Assembly (NCBI GenBank): GCA_030267965.1
Contig: BRYA01000755.1
Location: forward strand, 6,014-43,849
Length of the DNA stretch: 37,836 nt
DNA from: Triparma columacea
Lineage: Eukaryota; Sar; Bolidophyceae; Parmales; Triparmaceae
Reading direction: 5' to 3'
Below, in pieces: positions 24,501 to 32,776 of the stretch (position 1 is its first letter; the number at the start of each line of letters is the position of its first letter). Both the position numbers and the translations under genes were made by a program. The notes below the pieces were generated by a model. It was not told the DNA's origin and searched no databases. It saw nothing but the letters and a program-made list of their open reading frames with translations.

Positions 24501-27500
24501 GGCATCATCATCATGATCATCATGATCATCATCATCATGATCATCATCATCATAGCTGTAGCTGTAGCTGTAGCTGTAGCTACCTATATCGCTTGAATCA
24601 GACCTGACGACATTTTCACACTTTTCATATCCCACCATGATCGTGACAGAATCAGTGTCGGTATGGAAGTTCGAGCCCGTGATGGTGAGTTTGTCCCCAC
24701 CCTCGGGTTTCTTGTAGAAGCCTGACGCCGGCGTAACGACAGGGTCGAGAATGGGAGTGTAATCCTTAGAATAGTAGAAGGTGCATTCAGAAGAACCATC
24801 GTGAAGAGAACAATCATCTACCGAAGGGAATCCGTTTGCAAAGACAGTAACAGTGCCGTTGTGCCCATTCTGTTTCCATTCCAGTTCGAGATCCATTGAG
24901 CCAGTCTCACAAGTGATAGTAGAAGCGCTTACAACGACAGTGTTCTGGCATTCAACTCCAGCTACATCAACCCTCTCAAGGTCTTTGGCATTAAAGCCTG
25001 ACCCTGTGATGATAAGTTGAGTCCCACCATTCATCGATCCATGGGTGTGGGACACGTCCGTGACTTTGTGGGAAACGAAGATAGTTTTCGCCCCACTAGT
25101 CACGATGGCGAAACCAAAGTTCGCAACCTACAAAAGGTGAAGCGTAGCGGTCAGTGAGGGGGCTTGTGTTTTACAGGGATGCGCGATCGCACACTATTCT
25201 TTGCTCGCTTCGCCTCCCCTCTTCTCATCTTACCTTGACAGTGACAGACTTGTACTTCCCAACAGGAGCGTCAAAAGGAAGGGTGCACTTGAGCGTGCCC
25301 ATTTGCTGGACATCGATATTATCCAATGCGTCATGTTTACTCTCAGCCTTCTTCCACGTGGGAAGGTTGAGCAGCTGAACGTCCACACAGCGAAGGTCTT
25401 CATCAACTTTGTCGCCAACATAAACAGAAACCTCTGATGGGTGAACACCCCCGCTGTAGCTAGATTCGGTTCCGTAGCTGTAGCTGTAGCTGTAGCTGTA
25501 GCTGTCGCTGTCGCTGTAGCTGTAGCTGTAGCTGTAGCTGTCGCTGTCGCTGTAGCTGTAGCTGTAATCGCCATCAAAACTCTCGGCGCCGAACCAATTG
25601 AAGTCCCGTACACTTCCATTCACGGGCCCAGGGTTAGCAAGGTCCCATGCCATCAGGTCCAGAATGATTTCATCACCTCCAGTGATATTTTGCGGTACAT
25701 GCACATCAGATACCAATGGAGTTCCATAAGCCGCGTAGGTATACGTGCAGTTACCACCAGAAGGCAACGCACACTTGGCGTTGAAAGGATATTGGTAGTT
25801 CCAAATAATCTCGAAATCCATGAATTGTGTCTTGTTGACATGCTTCCACTTTCCTATTGAGGGTTCTCCGAGTCCTTCCTGTTCTCGGTAGTGTTCAGAC
25901 CCATCAGGCCCCATCCTGGGCATTTCACAGGTAATGGTATCGTCGAAGACTTCCAGAACCTTGCAATTGTAGCCACGATTCCACCCGTTCGTCCAGGGCT
26001 CAGGGGTGCGAGATGGCCCATTCTCCTTAAGAACCCCCTTGTGGATGTAGTCATCATAGCCAAAGTAGACGTTATATTCTGTGGATGATATCTTTCCACC
26101 AATGTTTTCGTATGGGATGAATCCAGCGCCAGTCAAAGTCACAACAGTTCCTCCAGCCATGGAACCATAGTTTGGAGAAATATCAGTGATTTCCAGCGCA
26201 AATTCGTACTGCTCAGTGGTCGAAGACCACCCCTTGCCGTAAGTCAGGACTCGGACATCCCTGATATTGCCAGGTTTGTCATAAAAGATGGTGCAATTAA
26301 TGAAAGTATCGTTGGCGAAGTGAGTTCGGCAGGGACGGTCTCCGATGAAGGCCTCGATCTCCTCGCGCTGATTGAAGAAACCCCACCTGTTCTTATAGTA
26401 GTTGTCATCGGTAGGAGAAAAATCAGGTTTGAATCCATGTCCTCGAATCTCAATGACTTGGCCCGCCATACCCTTGTTCACTGATACATAGTCAACAGCA
26501 GGAGTTTTACTTTCCGTGAGAGTAAGCGCATTGTCCAGGGACGCCGTACTTCCAGATGCAAAGTCATACCTATCTCCAAAGTGCGAGAAGATAAAAACGC
26601 CCGCCTCATTCACGAGGGGACAGCCACCGAGTTTTTGGCACTCATACGAGTTCATTGCAAGGGCAAATTCCTCAGCCATTGTCACGGGGTCCATATTCGA
26701 TACAGGGACTACGTCAACAGTCACTGTCCAATTGGTCATGTCGAACGCAGTGATGTACGCAGATGGTTCTTCAGCCTGGGGTTTGCCGTTGTCGAAGGAA
26801 GAATTGAACTTATTTACGTCAAGTTCGCACTCAATCACCGAGGCATTGGAGAAGTCATACCAGTTAGAGTATCCCCTGACCTTTATGTCCTGGTCGTAGT
26901 GGGTAACATGAGAAAATCCAAAGTCAGGCCCGCATTCCAGGCCAGGATCATTCTTGGTGAGCTGGCACTCGTAGTTCTTAAGAACTAAAGGCACACACGA
27001 GATGTTTCTGTCCAAATCCGCGTTCGAAAAGGTTACCCTATTTTGAAGGCCAAATGAGGAAAATCCACTTCCAGAAACTGTCACGGTGGTACCTCCGTGA
27101 ATGGAAACCTTTGAGGGATAGACATCGGTGATAGTGAGGACAAGGTTTATGTACTTGGGGGCAGTGGACGCGTACAAAGCCTTGCCTTCACGGTCTTGAT
27201 ATACATCGAGTTGGAAAGTACCTGAGGTAGCCTCGGCCCCAAAAGAGCAAACGATGGTGGACTCGCTTGAGAAAGACGGAACGCAGGGGGATGGGCCTGC
27301 CATCACCGAAAGGGAAGAGGGGATGGAGGAGAAGCCCGTTCCAGATATAGTTATTGTCGACCCAGCAGAAGACACGAGGGGCTGCGAGGAGGGGAGGGAA
27401 GCGACGTTGGAAGTAATGATTGAATGCTTTGAGTTAGTAGTTAGCAATGAAAGTCTTGCTTCTTTTCCATTCTCACCTCTATGTTGGTAATTACCGGGGT

Positions 27501-30500
27501 GGAAGACCACCTGTAACCGAACGAGCACGCCCAAGAGGGAGTTAGGGAGGTCGTTAAGGTGGCGACAGATGTGGAATTAGCACTAGATACAGCTGGATAG
27601 CAAGCATGAGAAAGGCCATTCGTTTTTACATCGATAGATGCAATCGGACGCTCGACGTCAACGTACTCGAAGTGAGAGAGAGAGGCGTAGTAGGATAGAT
27701 CTGAAGGCGCCTCGGAGGAGGTCCAGGTCTCATTGGCGTAACCCAGCTCCCTGAAGAACTCCCCAGAGAGTCCATGCCCGTAGGCATCGAGGCTGTACGA
27801 AGTAGAAAAGGTGGAGGTCTCGTTGGTTATGGTCAAAGAAAGAAGCTTCATCGAGTAGCCTTCATCGTTGGAGTGCCTGAGCTGGAAATAATACGGCTTG
27901 TTTGCCTGCAGGACCATCGTTTCAGAAGTCACACTCTGGGGCGAAGGGTATCCTGCGGTAGGGTCGCTAGTGCGGTATCCAAGATTAGGGAACGCGTGAA
28001 GGCGACGGTCGTTGGCCGGAGCCGAGGAGTAAGACTCATCCGTTGCGGACAGAATGATCTGACCGGTCGCGGGGTGCCCATCGAGGCCCATAATAAGCTG
28101 CAATAACGAAGCGAGTCGCGGAGGGGATTGCGCGTTAGTGGATAGAATTCTGCAACGAACGGAGCGAGTTGCGAGGATTTTGTACAGAGCAGCATTGCAC
28201 TATTGTCGCTGCGCTCCCCCGATTTAACTTCTTGTCCCTTCTCACCTCAGCCTGACCATGGAATACCCCCTGGAATGTGTAATTCGCAGTCTGAGGGGGG
28301 ACAAAGAACCCACGATGGACCGTTCCTCCAATCCTGTAAACTGGGTTTTTTGGGAGGTCGTGGAAAGTTGGCACGGCGCGTCCTTGGCACGCGGTCAGCG
28401 ATTCGTTGCTCCCAAGGGGAGGGCAGGTGTCCTCAAAGCCATTGGTGAGCATGGCGAATTGGTGAAGGTGCTTGATGCTGGTGGACTTGACTTTGTTGGA
28501 TTCTGAGAAGCAGTAGTCCGGGCAGGCCGAGACAGTCCTAGTTTCATAGTCGGTGTTGGTGGAAAAGGCTGGGTCAAAACGGGGGATCCTCGTGTCGGTG
28601 GTCGTGTTGTAATAGACTTCAACCGTTCTGGCAGCTCCGTCCATGTCGTAACAGGCGTCGCACTTCAAGCAAGGGGGAGTAACCTCGTCGACCCTCATTT
28701 GCAGCCGAATTTTGGACACTAAATCTTGCCCCTCGCCCATGTTAGGGCCAAACGTCTTCTTCTCGTCATTCCAGTTCGGTGAGAAGTCGTTGTACACGCC
28801 AACCGTGAAAAATTCTGATTCATATTCATCAAACCCAATGGCGGAGAGGATGGAACGCGTACTATCCCAGTCGTCGCCCTTGCCGTCAGAGACGTGAATC
28901 CATCCATTCTGACGCTTCAGCCCCTTGAAGCCCTCGTTGTTGAAGTAATCAAAGCGCTGCGACTTCGGAACGTTTTCGATGGGGATGAATTCCGTATTGG
29001 ACTGCAACAATCACAGCAAGCGAAGCGAGTCGCGCGAGGGGTTGTGCCTATGTGTTAGAATTTTGCGCCCGGGGGTTGTCATTCTTGTTTTTCTTTCTGT
29101 TTTGCCCATTCTTACCTCCTCGCAAGATTCCGTGAAGGGGTTGCAAGACTGCATCCATTCCACACAATCAAATTCAGAATCAGGCCAGCATAGTTTCAGG
29201 TGGAACATTCCGTTGCTGCGACGAGCGAAGCAAGAAGTGTCAAGGGTTGCATTAGTCAGTTTGGAATAATTTTGTCGGGTCGGCTGTTATGCTTTTGAAT
29301 TCATTCTCACCTCGTCTGGCGCATGCTCTCGAACTCGTCGAGGTAAGAGTAACAGCTCTTGGCATCTTCACTATCAGAGTACTTGTTCTTCGCGATATGG
29401 TCATTGCCAGAAGACTCCTGGAAGTAGCAGTCGGCCTCAAGGTCCTGGTAAAGCATGGTCCGCCAAGGGGAAGTTGCAGACGTTCCGGGGGTGTCCCAGT
29501 GAGAGTTGCAGCCGGGGTGGTGAGAAGAGAGACAGCAGAAAGAGCTAGGGCCACACTGAGAATGCAGGTCGCACGAGGACGAGTCACAGGAGGCGATGTC
29601 GTAGATGTCAGCGCCGTAGCCGTTGGGAGCTGAGCAAGTGTTTACGGGGTCCATGTAGGTAGTTTCAGTCAATGAGGACTGGTACCATGCTTCGTCTTCG
29701 TAAGTTGGGTTCATGAAGGACCAGGACTGAGTGGTAAGTCCACGACCCTTGGCATAAAGGCATGAATTATCGTCCGTCTCAGCTTCAGGTCTATAGTTCG
29801 CAGCCTTGAAGTCCATGCAGCCGGGCACAGGGTCAGTGTCAGGCTGCAGCTCAATGTCAACCTTTCCGATCGCGACGCAATCCGTGGTGCCTTGGGTGTC
29901 AACAGTGATTGAGATGAAGGACGTTTTGTTGAAGTACAAAGAAGTAATTTCGGTGCTCCCTTCGAAGGACGAGGGAACCTCGACGGTCGTCGCTATGGTC
30001 GTCGCTCCAGCCTGCACGACGACAGGAATGTGCGTAGTATGGGAAGCCGACGGGCAGGTCTCTGGGAACTTGATGGAGACGGTGTATAGGCCAGAGATGG
30101 TGAATTCGTTGGGGGAGCTTGTGTACTTGGCATAATTCGTGCCCTTTTCGGTGGTGGTGTAGTAGAAATCTAAGCGAGGCCAGTGGAGCGAACGTGGGGG
30201 GTTTGGTGTTAGGGTTAGCACGACCAACTAGGTTACGCAAGGGCAGACAGTAGATTGGTTGCTTATCCTCACCTCCTTCATCATCACTACCAGTTGTCCA
30301 GCCACTACCGTACAGGGTGGGGGCGAGAGAAACTTGGCCTTTACCCCCATCCGCAACCGAAACCTCGGGACCAGACTCCTTGACAACAATCTGCTCCCAA
30401 GTGGGAGGACCGTTCTTTGGGGGAGAAATTTGGGACGCGTTTGCGTAAGGCAACACAGGCACCGTCGTGTTGGCGTATTCGGGGGCAGTCACGCAGATGA

Positions 30501-32446
30501 TCTGCTCAAGGGTACAGGAAAGGATCTCGCAGGGGTTACCACCGACTAGGACTGAGTTCTTGTCCTGGAAGGGAGGGGTGAGCGATGGGGAGGAGTACTG
30601 CTGCTCATATCTAGTCTATTCTCACCTTGTTCATGCTAAAGCCACCACCAGAAATCGTCAAAACTGTCCCCCCAGCCTTGGAACCAGAAAGAGGCTCAAT
30701 GGACTCAATGTGAGGGTAATACTGGGCGGAATAAGGGATGCCGTTGGAGTCCTTCGAGAGAAGGTCCTCAGGAGTATGCGGGGAGATTACCGCGAGGCCT
30801 CCGATGAGAGGGTCCTCACGCCATTTAGTTCCCATGAAGGCAGAGGCATTGTAGGATCCGGCCTCGAAGTCACCTAAACGGCACATGACTTCGTCCTTTG
30901 TAATGGGGGCGGGGTTAATGTCATCGACGGTGACGGACTTCGCAGATTCACCAAAAACCTCCCCATCAAGGGAAGCAGCCGCATTGAGAGTTTCAGCGCG
31001 GCAAAGGGCCGAGTTCGCGTTGGACTCAAGGTTGCCCCCCTGGGGAGGGCGACCAGGCCCGATGTAGATGGAGCGGTAGTCCTGAGAAGCGATGAGCAAA
31101 ATAAATTGCGAAAAGGTTAGGGTACAAATGGGCGTGCACAATTGTCGTCGGTAACACCGCGTAATGACATGAAAGCCTCACGACGAGAGCCTCACCTTGA
31201 GATGGGTTCCCATGTTGGAACCGTGAATAGTAAAAATATCATTGGCACTCCCGTAGCGGGGGGAGACCTCGTTGATCCAAGGATTACCGCCGTCGTACTT
31301 CCCTCTGTATTGGAAGGCGCCCTTGAGGATCTTGGACATGTACTCGAAGCCATCCTCGTTGTCCGAGGTCTCCTTCGTAACGACCTTGACGTCCAAGGCA
31401 GGCGGCGCGGAATAGTGATCGTTGAACAAGCTGCTAAATCCCTGCAATGCCGTTGGGAGCGACGAGCGGAAAGTGTTGCGTTGGTTGGGGGCTGATTCGG
31501 TGGTGGGGGGGGGGATTGAGGCGGCTCACCTCGACTGCAAACTCGGCTCGGGGGCAACCTCCAAAAAACGACATGCATTGGACCTCCTCGCAGTCGCAGT
31601 GGTCAGGTAAGGACCAACCATAATACGCTACGGAAGCATATCCAGTCTTGAAGCCCCATGACCTCTCAAAGTAAGCCTGCTCAGCTTTCTTCAGCTGCGG
31701 GGAGCAGGGGAGGAGCGGGGGAAAAGTGAAGGCGCAGGATTGTGTTAGCACATAGAATTGTCTCACAATCGTGTGCCAGCGATGGCGTAAATTCTCATCT
31801 CACCTCCTCGAACTCTGCGGAGTTCTCAGCACCAAAGAGGAATGGGGTGGTGTCACAGACGATCTGCGAGGGGGGGAGGGGTGGGGGGGAGAGGGGAGAT
31901 GAACGGTAAGTAGATGCAATAAGCGGCAATACAGTAAGCGCATTCCTTACCTTCCTGACGCCCCCACAATCCACAGTGCAAGCTCCCTCAATAACATCAC
32001 ACTTGGCCCAAACTCCATCCTTAAGGTAGGTCTCTTCGTCGTACTGGGTCTTTGAATTGATGAGATAGTCGAAATCAGGAGTTCCAATGAAGACCTGGTT
32101 GCTCCCTCCATAAGTATCCACAGCAAACCCATCGCCTGAAATGTGAATGTGAGTGCCTCCCTCCCAGGCGCCAACACCAGGGGTCACCGAGTCCACGCGA
32201 ATCTGACGCGATACTACAGCGTTCTCAGATATCGTAGCTTGCCTGGGTATTGGGGGGGTTAGAGGAAGGTTTCAAGGAGGCAGGCGAGAATGGAGTTTCC
32301 TCCGACATGAATATTTAGACAAGAAGGGAATTAGGGACGTACCTCTGGAACCCCGAACCTCCCATCGAATTGAAAGATGACACCTCAACGGTCACCTGCG
32401 CGTCACTTATGTAAAAGAGGAGAAAGATGAGGAAGAAGGTCCCCAT
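9561..32446 (-). CDS. Giant fibrocystin-L (PKHD1L1)-like type I membrane protein, 13 exons
   Basis: Exons, 5' to 3': 32343-32446, 31951-32242, 31804-31863, 31530-31694, 31196-31441, 30626-31081, 30273-30564, 29311-30169, 29116-29215, 28246-29001, 27477-28097, 25234-27426, 9561-25127. All 12 introns (50-148 bp) are GT-AG, and every junction keeps frame, giving 21,711 nt and 7,236 residues. The start is MGTFFLIFLLFYISDAQ, a signal peptide. The ectodomain has repeated IPT/TIG folds, PA14, discoidin-like, G8 and parallel-beta-helix modules, lectin, EGF, Calx-beta and SPT linkers. One membrane helix (about 7053-7078) and a 158-residue cytosolic tail follow. IPT-PA14-G8-PbH1 order is that of fibrocystin-L and fibrocystin, large surface proteins of ciliated and immune cells; metazoan fibrocystin-L is about 4,200 residues. 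A surface adhesion or sensing role is inference. Detail is in the sub-features below. Confidence 0.9.
9564..10114 (-). other. Transmembrane helix and acidic coiled-coil cytosolic tail of the giant protein
   Basis: The membrane helix is GMIALLVICGVVLFCGIGM (about 10045-10105), followed by RRKPTK as the stop-transfer signal. The tail has a charged Glu/Arg coiled coil of about 55 residues (about 9805-9990, KAEEEERLRKDAERKRVEEE), then EAGVGMVGVDLQEWLKKKN, a run of nine Asp after VD, and a Lys-rich end. The coiled coil would be a single cytosolic helix or dimeriser; the Asp run could bind calcium or basic partners. Confidence 0.8.
10555..10880 (-). repeat. SPT (Ser-Pro-Thr) linker repeats flanking a Cys-rich module
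   Basis: Two tracts of SPT..PT type repeats (about 10555-10675 and about 10835-10880) bracket a small eight-cysteine module. Such tracts are probably O-glycosylated, extended stalks, and are frequent in ochrophyte surface proteins. They place the domain array away from the membrane. Confidence 0.8.
10690..13870 (-). other. Membrane-proximal ectodomain: fibrocystin-like segment, EGF, Cys repeats, DUF4215-like, Calx-beta
   Basis: In order: a segment with LQINPERIKITNIVPGNSRR (about 13140-13210), similar to the region after the second helix in fibrocystins; an EGF-like module DPCASVVCGENGQCVDGKC (about 12930-13015); three CG(I/V)P.G(N/D).(T/S)C repeats (about 12448-12573); beta-sandwich units of the GLYTLTFNGETTEQIP type (about 11570-12400); an Ala-rich helix of about 30 residues (about 11460-11555); a DUF4215-like ESCDDGNMEDGDGCSSAC (about 11330-11420); a Calx-beta domain (about 10890-11290); and a Cys module CADGVLNTGETAIDCGGSC between SPT linkers. 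Boundaries are approximate. Confidence 0.65.
14375..16545 (-). other. Second G8 plus parallel beta-helix module
   Basis: G8 at about 16215-16545 (WNVTGDPTVDVPHEMADVVI, LDQDTPILNSIEIRGTLTV), then KRIDVNGELYVGG. Beta-helix repeats run from about 15790 to 14375 (FLEMSNFG, NNLIFTDNILIGIGQ, ENIVVAENGIGVLS). Two G8-helix modules in series is the fibrocystin arrangement and distinguishes this gene from single-module CEMIP proteins. Confidence 0.75.
16985..17570 (-). other. Ricin-type lectin-like (beta-trefoil) insertion
   Basis: Residues about 4568-4763, between the two G8/helix modules. VFLEECDNSPSQKWSF followed by MCIQLTQA is the Q.W type repeat of R-type lectins, and an earlier unit has NCLVVDT...VRMEKCNSGRSW. 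The trefoil would bind galactose-like sugars. The third repeat is weak. Confidence 0.6.
18560..20405 (-). other. First G8 plus parallel beta-helix module
   Basis: G8 domain at about 20045-20405 (WGGEDPPAAGDSVVITKGQY, DVTPPPLHLVLIYGGMLDF). Then PbH1 repeats at about 18560-19600, with KYPIHFHMVGS, NCTVHHLFNRAIAVHGVNDL and GHAIFLEDGTEVRNEIVGNL. The PIHFH block is the conserved signature of the CEMIP/TMEM2/PKHD1L1 helix. CEMIP and TMEM2 act in hyaluronan breakdown; whether this copy binds or cuts a polysaccharide is unknown. Confidence 0.8.
20620..21950 (-). other. IPT units flanking an ILEI/GG-like domain in the giant protein
   Basis: Two IPT units (about 21490-21950; ISPDNGLPGDTVTISGQNF and GSLGGGQAVTVTGYGF) and a third degenerate one (about 20620-20750) surround a segment at about 20880-21200. 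In that segment, DKDDILIFFSTFYANLQ, LKKCGGSAIFDQIL and YILVGQ resemble the ILEI/GG fold of FAM3 and CEMIP proteins. CEMIP also combines GG, G8 and PbH1, so the co-occurrence supports the call. Confidence 0.5.
22050..22530 (-). other. Discoidin (F5/8 type C)-like domain in the giant protein
   Basis: Residues about 2915-3075. Features typical of the fold are AANAFDGDPDTMWVSS, a strand pair with YIIWQ, a W-rich centre and ELRGSLDMVTWTTIDTRDE. These domains bind sugars or lipid head groups. It follows the Ser-Tyr tracts and precedes more IPT units. The call rests on pattern only. Confidence 0.6.
22905..23025 (-). repeat. Ser-Tyr hexanucleotide tract 2 (double)
   Basis: Two (AGCTAC)n arrays, about 22983-23025 and about 22905-22953, encode SYSYSYSYSYSYS and SYSYSYSYSYSYSYS, separated by an acidic VDAGESVEDDS spacer. 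An SPTSAPTSAPT linker lies just N-terminal. Confidence 0.9.
24503..24582 (-). repeat. Ser-Tyr hexanucleotide tract plus Asp/His tract 1
   Basis: A (AGCTAC)n run at about 24553-24582 encodes SYSYSYSYSY, immediately followed by a GAT/CAT run encoding D4-HD4-type Asp/His residues. It lies between two IPT units. The DNA is a simple repeat, so length variation between alleles is likely. Confidence 0.9.
25128..25233 (-). other. Intron 12 of the giant gene (introner-like)
   Basis: 106 bp, GTAAGA to TTTTGTAG, phase 0. Near each end lie related sequences in opposite orientation (plus strand GGTGAAGCGTAGCGG and TTTGCTCGCTTCGCC), resembling a degenerate inverted repeat. The acceptor-side block resembles that of introns 8-10. 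Confidence 0.65.
25453..25569 (-). repeat. Ser-Tyr / Ser-Asp hexanucleotide tract 3
   Basis: About 40 codons near the 3' end of exon 12 encode alternating Ser-Tyr, interrupted twice by SDSD where TAC becomes GAC. It is the longest of the tracts and, like tract 1, lies among IPT units. Confidence 0.9.
28098..28245 (-). other. Intron 10 of the giant gene (introner-like, duplicated acceptor block)
   Basis: 148 bp, GTGAGA to TTATTGCAG, phase 0. The acceptor-side block (plus strand CGAAGCGAGTCGCG...GAGGGG.TTG) is shared with intron 9, and a second diverged copy, again ending in TTGCAG, lies about 52 nt deeper in the intron. Confidence 0.7.
29002..29115 (-). other. Intron 9 of the giant gene (introner-like)
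   Basis: 114 bp, GTAAGA to TTGTTGCAG, phase 0. It shares CGAAGCGAGTCGCG and the following GAGGGG.TTG with intron 10 and has a TTCTAAC branch site. Confidence 0.7.
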
Positions 32447-32614
32447 GATGGTCGGGGGGGGAAGAGTGAACTAATCTATCTATCAGGCCGAGGGAAGTAG
32501 GAGTTGGTGGTGTTTGAGGAGAAGGCTCGAAAGTGTGTCGTGGTAACGTATTTACGAGCGCCAATACGTCCCAAAAATTAGGATTTTGGTTTAAGTTTTG
32601 TATGGACAACTTCT
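32447..32614. promoter_or_regulatory. Upstream region of the giant gene
   Basis: Gene-free DNA between the giant gene's start codon and the left inverted repeat of the neighbouring element. It should hold the giant gene's promoter and leader. No core promoter motif is evident. Confidence 0.35.
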
Positions 32615-32636
32615 TCAAGGGTTTCGGCTGGACTCA

Positions 32637-32658
32637 TATGGTCGCCCTCTCAAAACGC
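32637..32658 (+). repeat. Left terminal inverted repeat core
   Basis: 22 nt running TATGG..CG..CTCTCAAAACGC, the mate of 37700-37721. A small hairpin-capable sequence, CTCAAAA-CCCCA-TTTTGAG, follows shortly inside. Confidence 0.6.
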
Positions 32659-32776
32659 TTGAATTCCTTCCCTCAAAACCCCATTTTGAGCTCCACTTTT
32701 TACCCCCCCCATCGAACGCGCACTCTTGGGCGTACCCCCCCCGTCGCACACGTCTGTTCCCGGCTTCGATATCGAT

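Larger units (their letters stand above)
25234..32446 (-). other. N-terminal region of the giant protein: signal peptide, IPT/TIG array, PA14
   Basis: Residues 1-2048, from exons 1-12. After the signal peptide come IPT/TIG units recognisable by the pattern P..G...GG..vtI.G.GF: VTPGVGAWEGGTHIHISGDG (exon 2), exon 5, exons 6-7 (SGSKAGGTVLTISGGGF), and at least four in exons 11-12. IPT folds are immunoglobulin-like and are found in plexins, Met and fibrocystins. Exon 8 holds GCMDFKAANYRPEAETDDNS, a short Cys/Asp motif known from many secreted marine proteins. Exons 10-11 hold a PA14-like carbohydrate-binding unit (RGFFVPPQTANYTFQG then LQANKPYYFQLRHSNDEGYS), about 27830-28330. Exon 12 carries a Ser-Tyr/Ser-Asp tract near its end. 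Confidence 0.8.

Noticed and set aside
9561..25127. Reading the 15.6-kb exon as a separate gene starting at 25103
   Set aside because: The codon there is GTG, and a TTTTGTAG acceptor lies just upstream; the previous exon joins in phase 0 with continuous IPT-type sequence.
25441..25860. Plus-strand open frame with a long Val-Ala repeat opposite Ser-Tyr tract 3
   Set aside because: It is the antisense reading of the AGCTAC repeat in exon 12; simple repeats stay open in several frames, and no splice or start context supports a gene.
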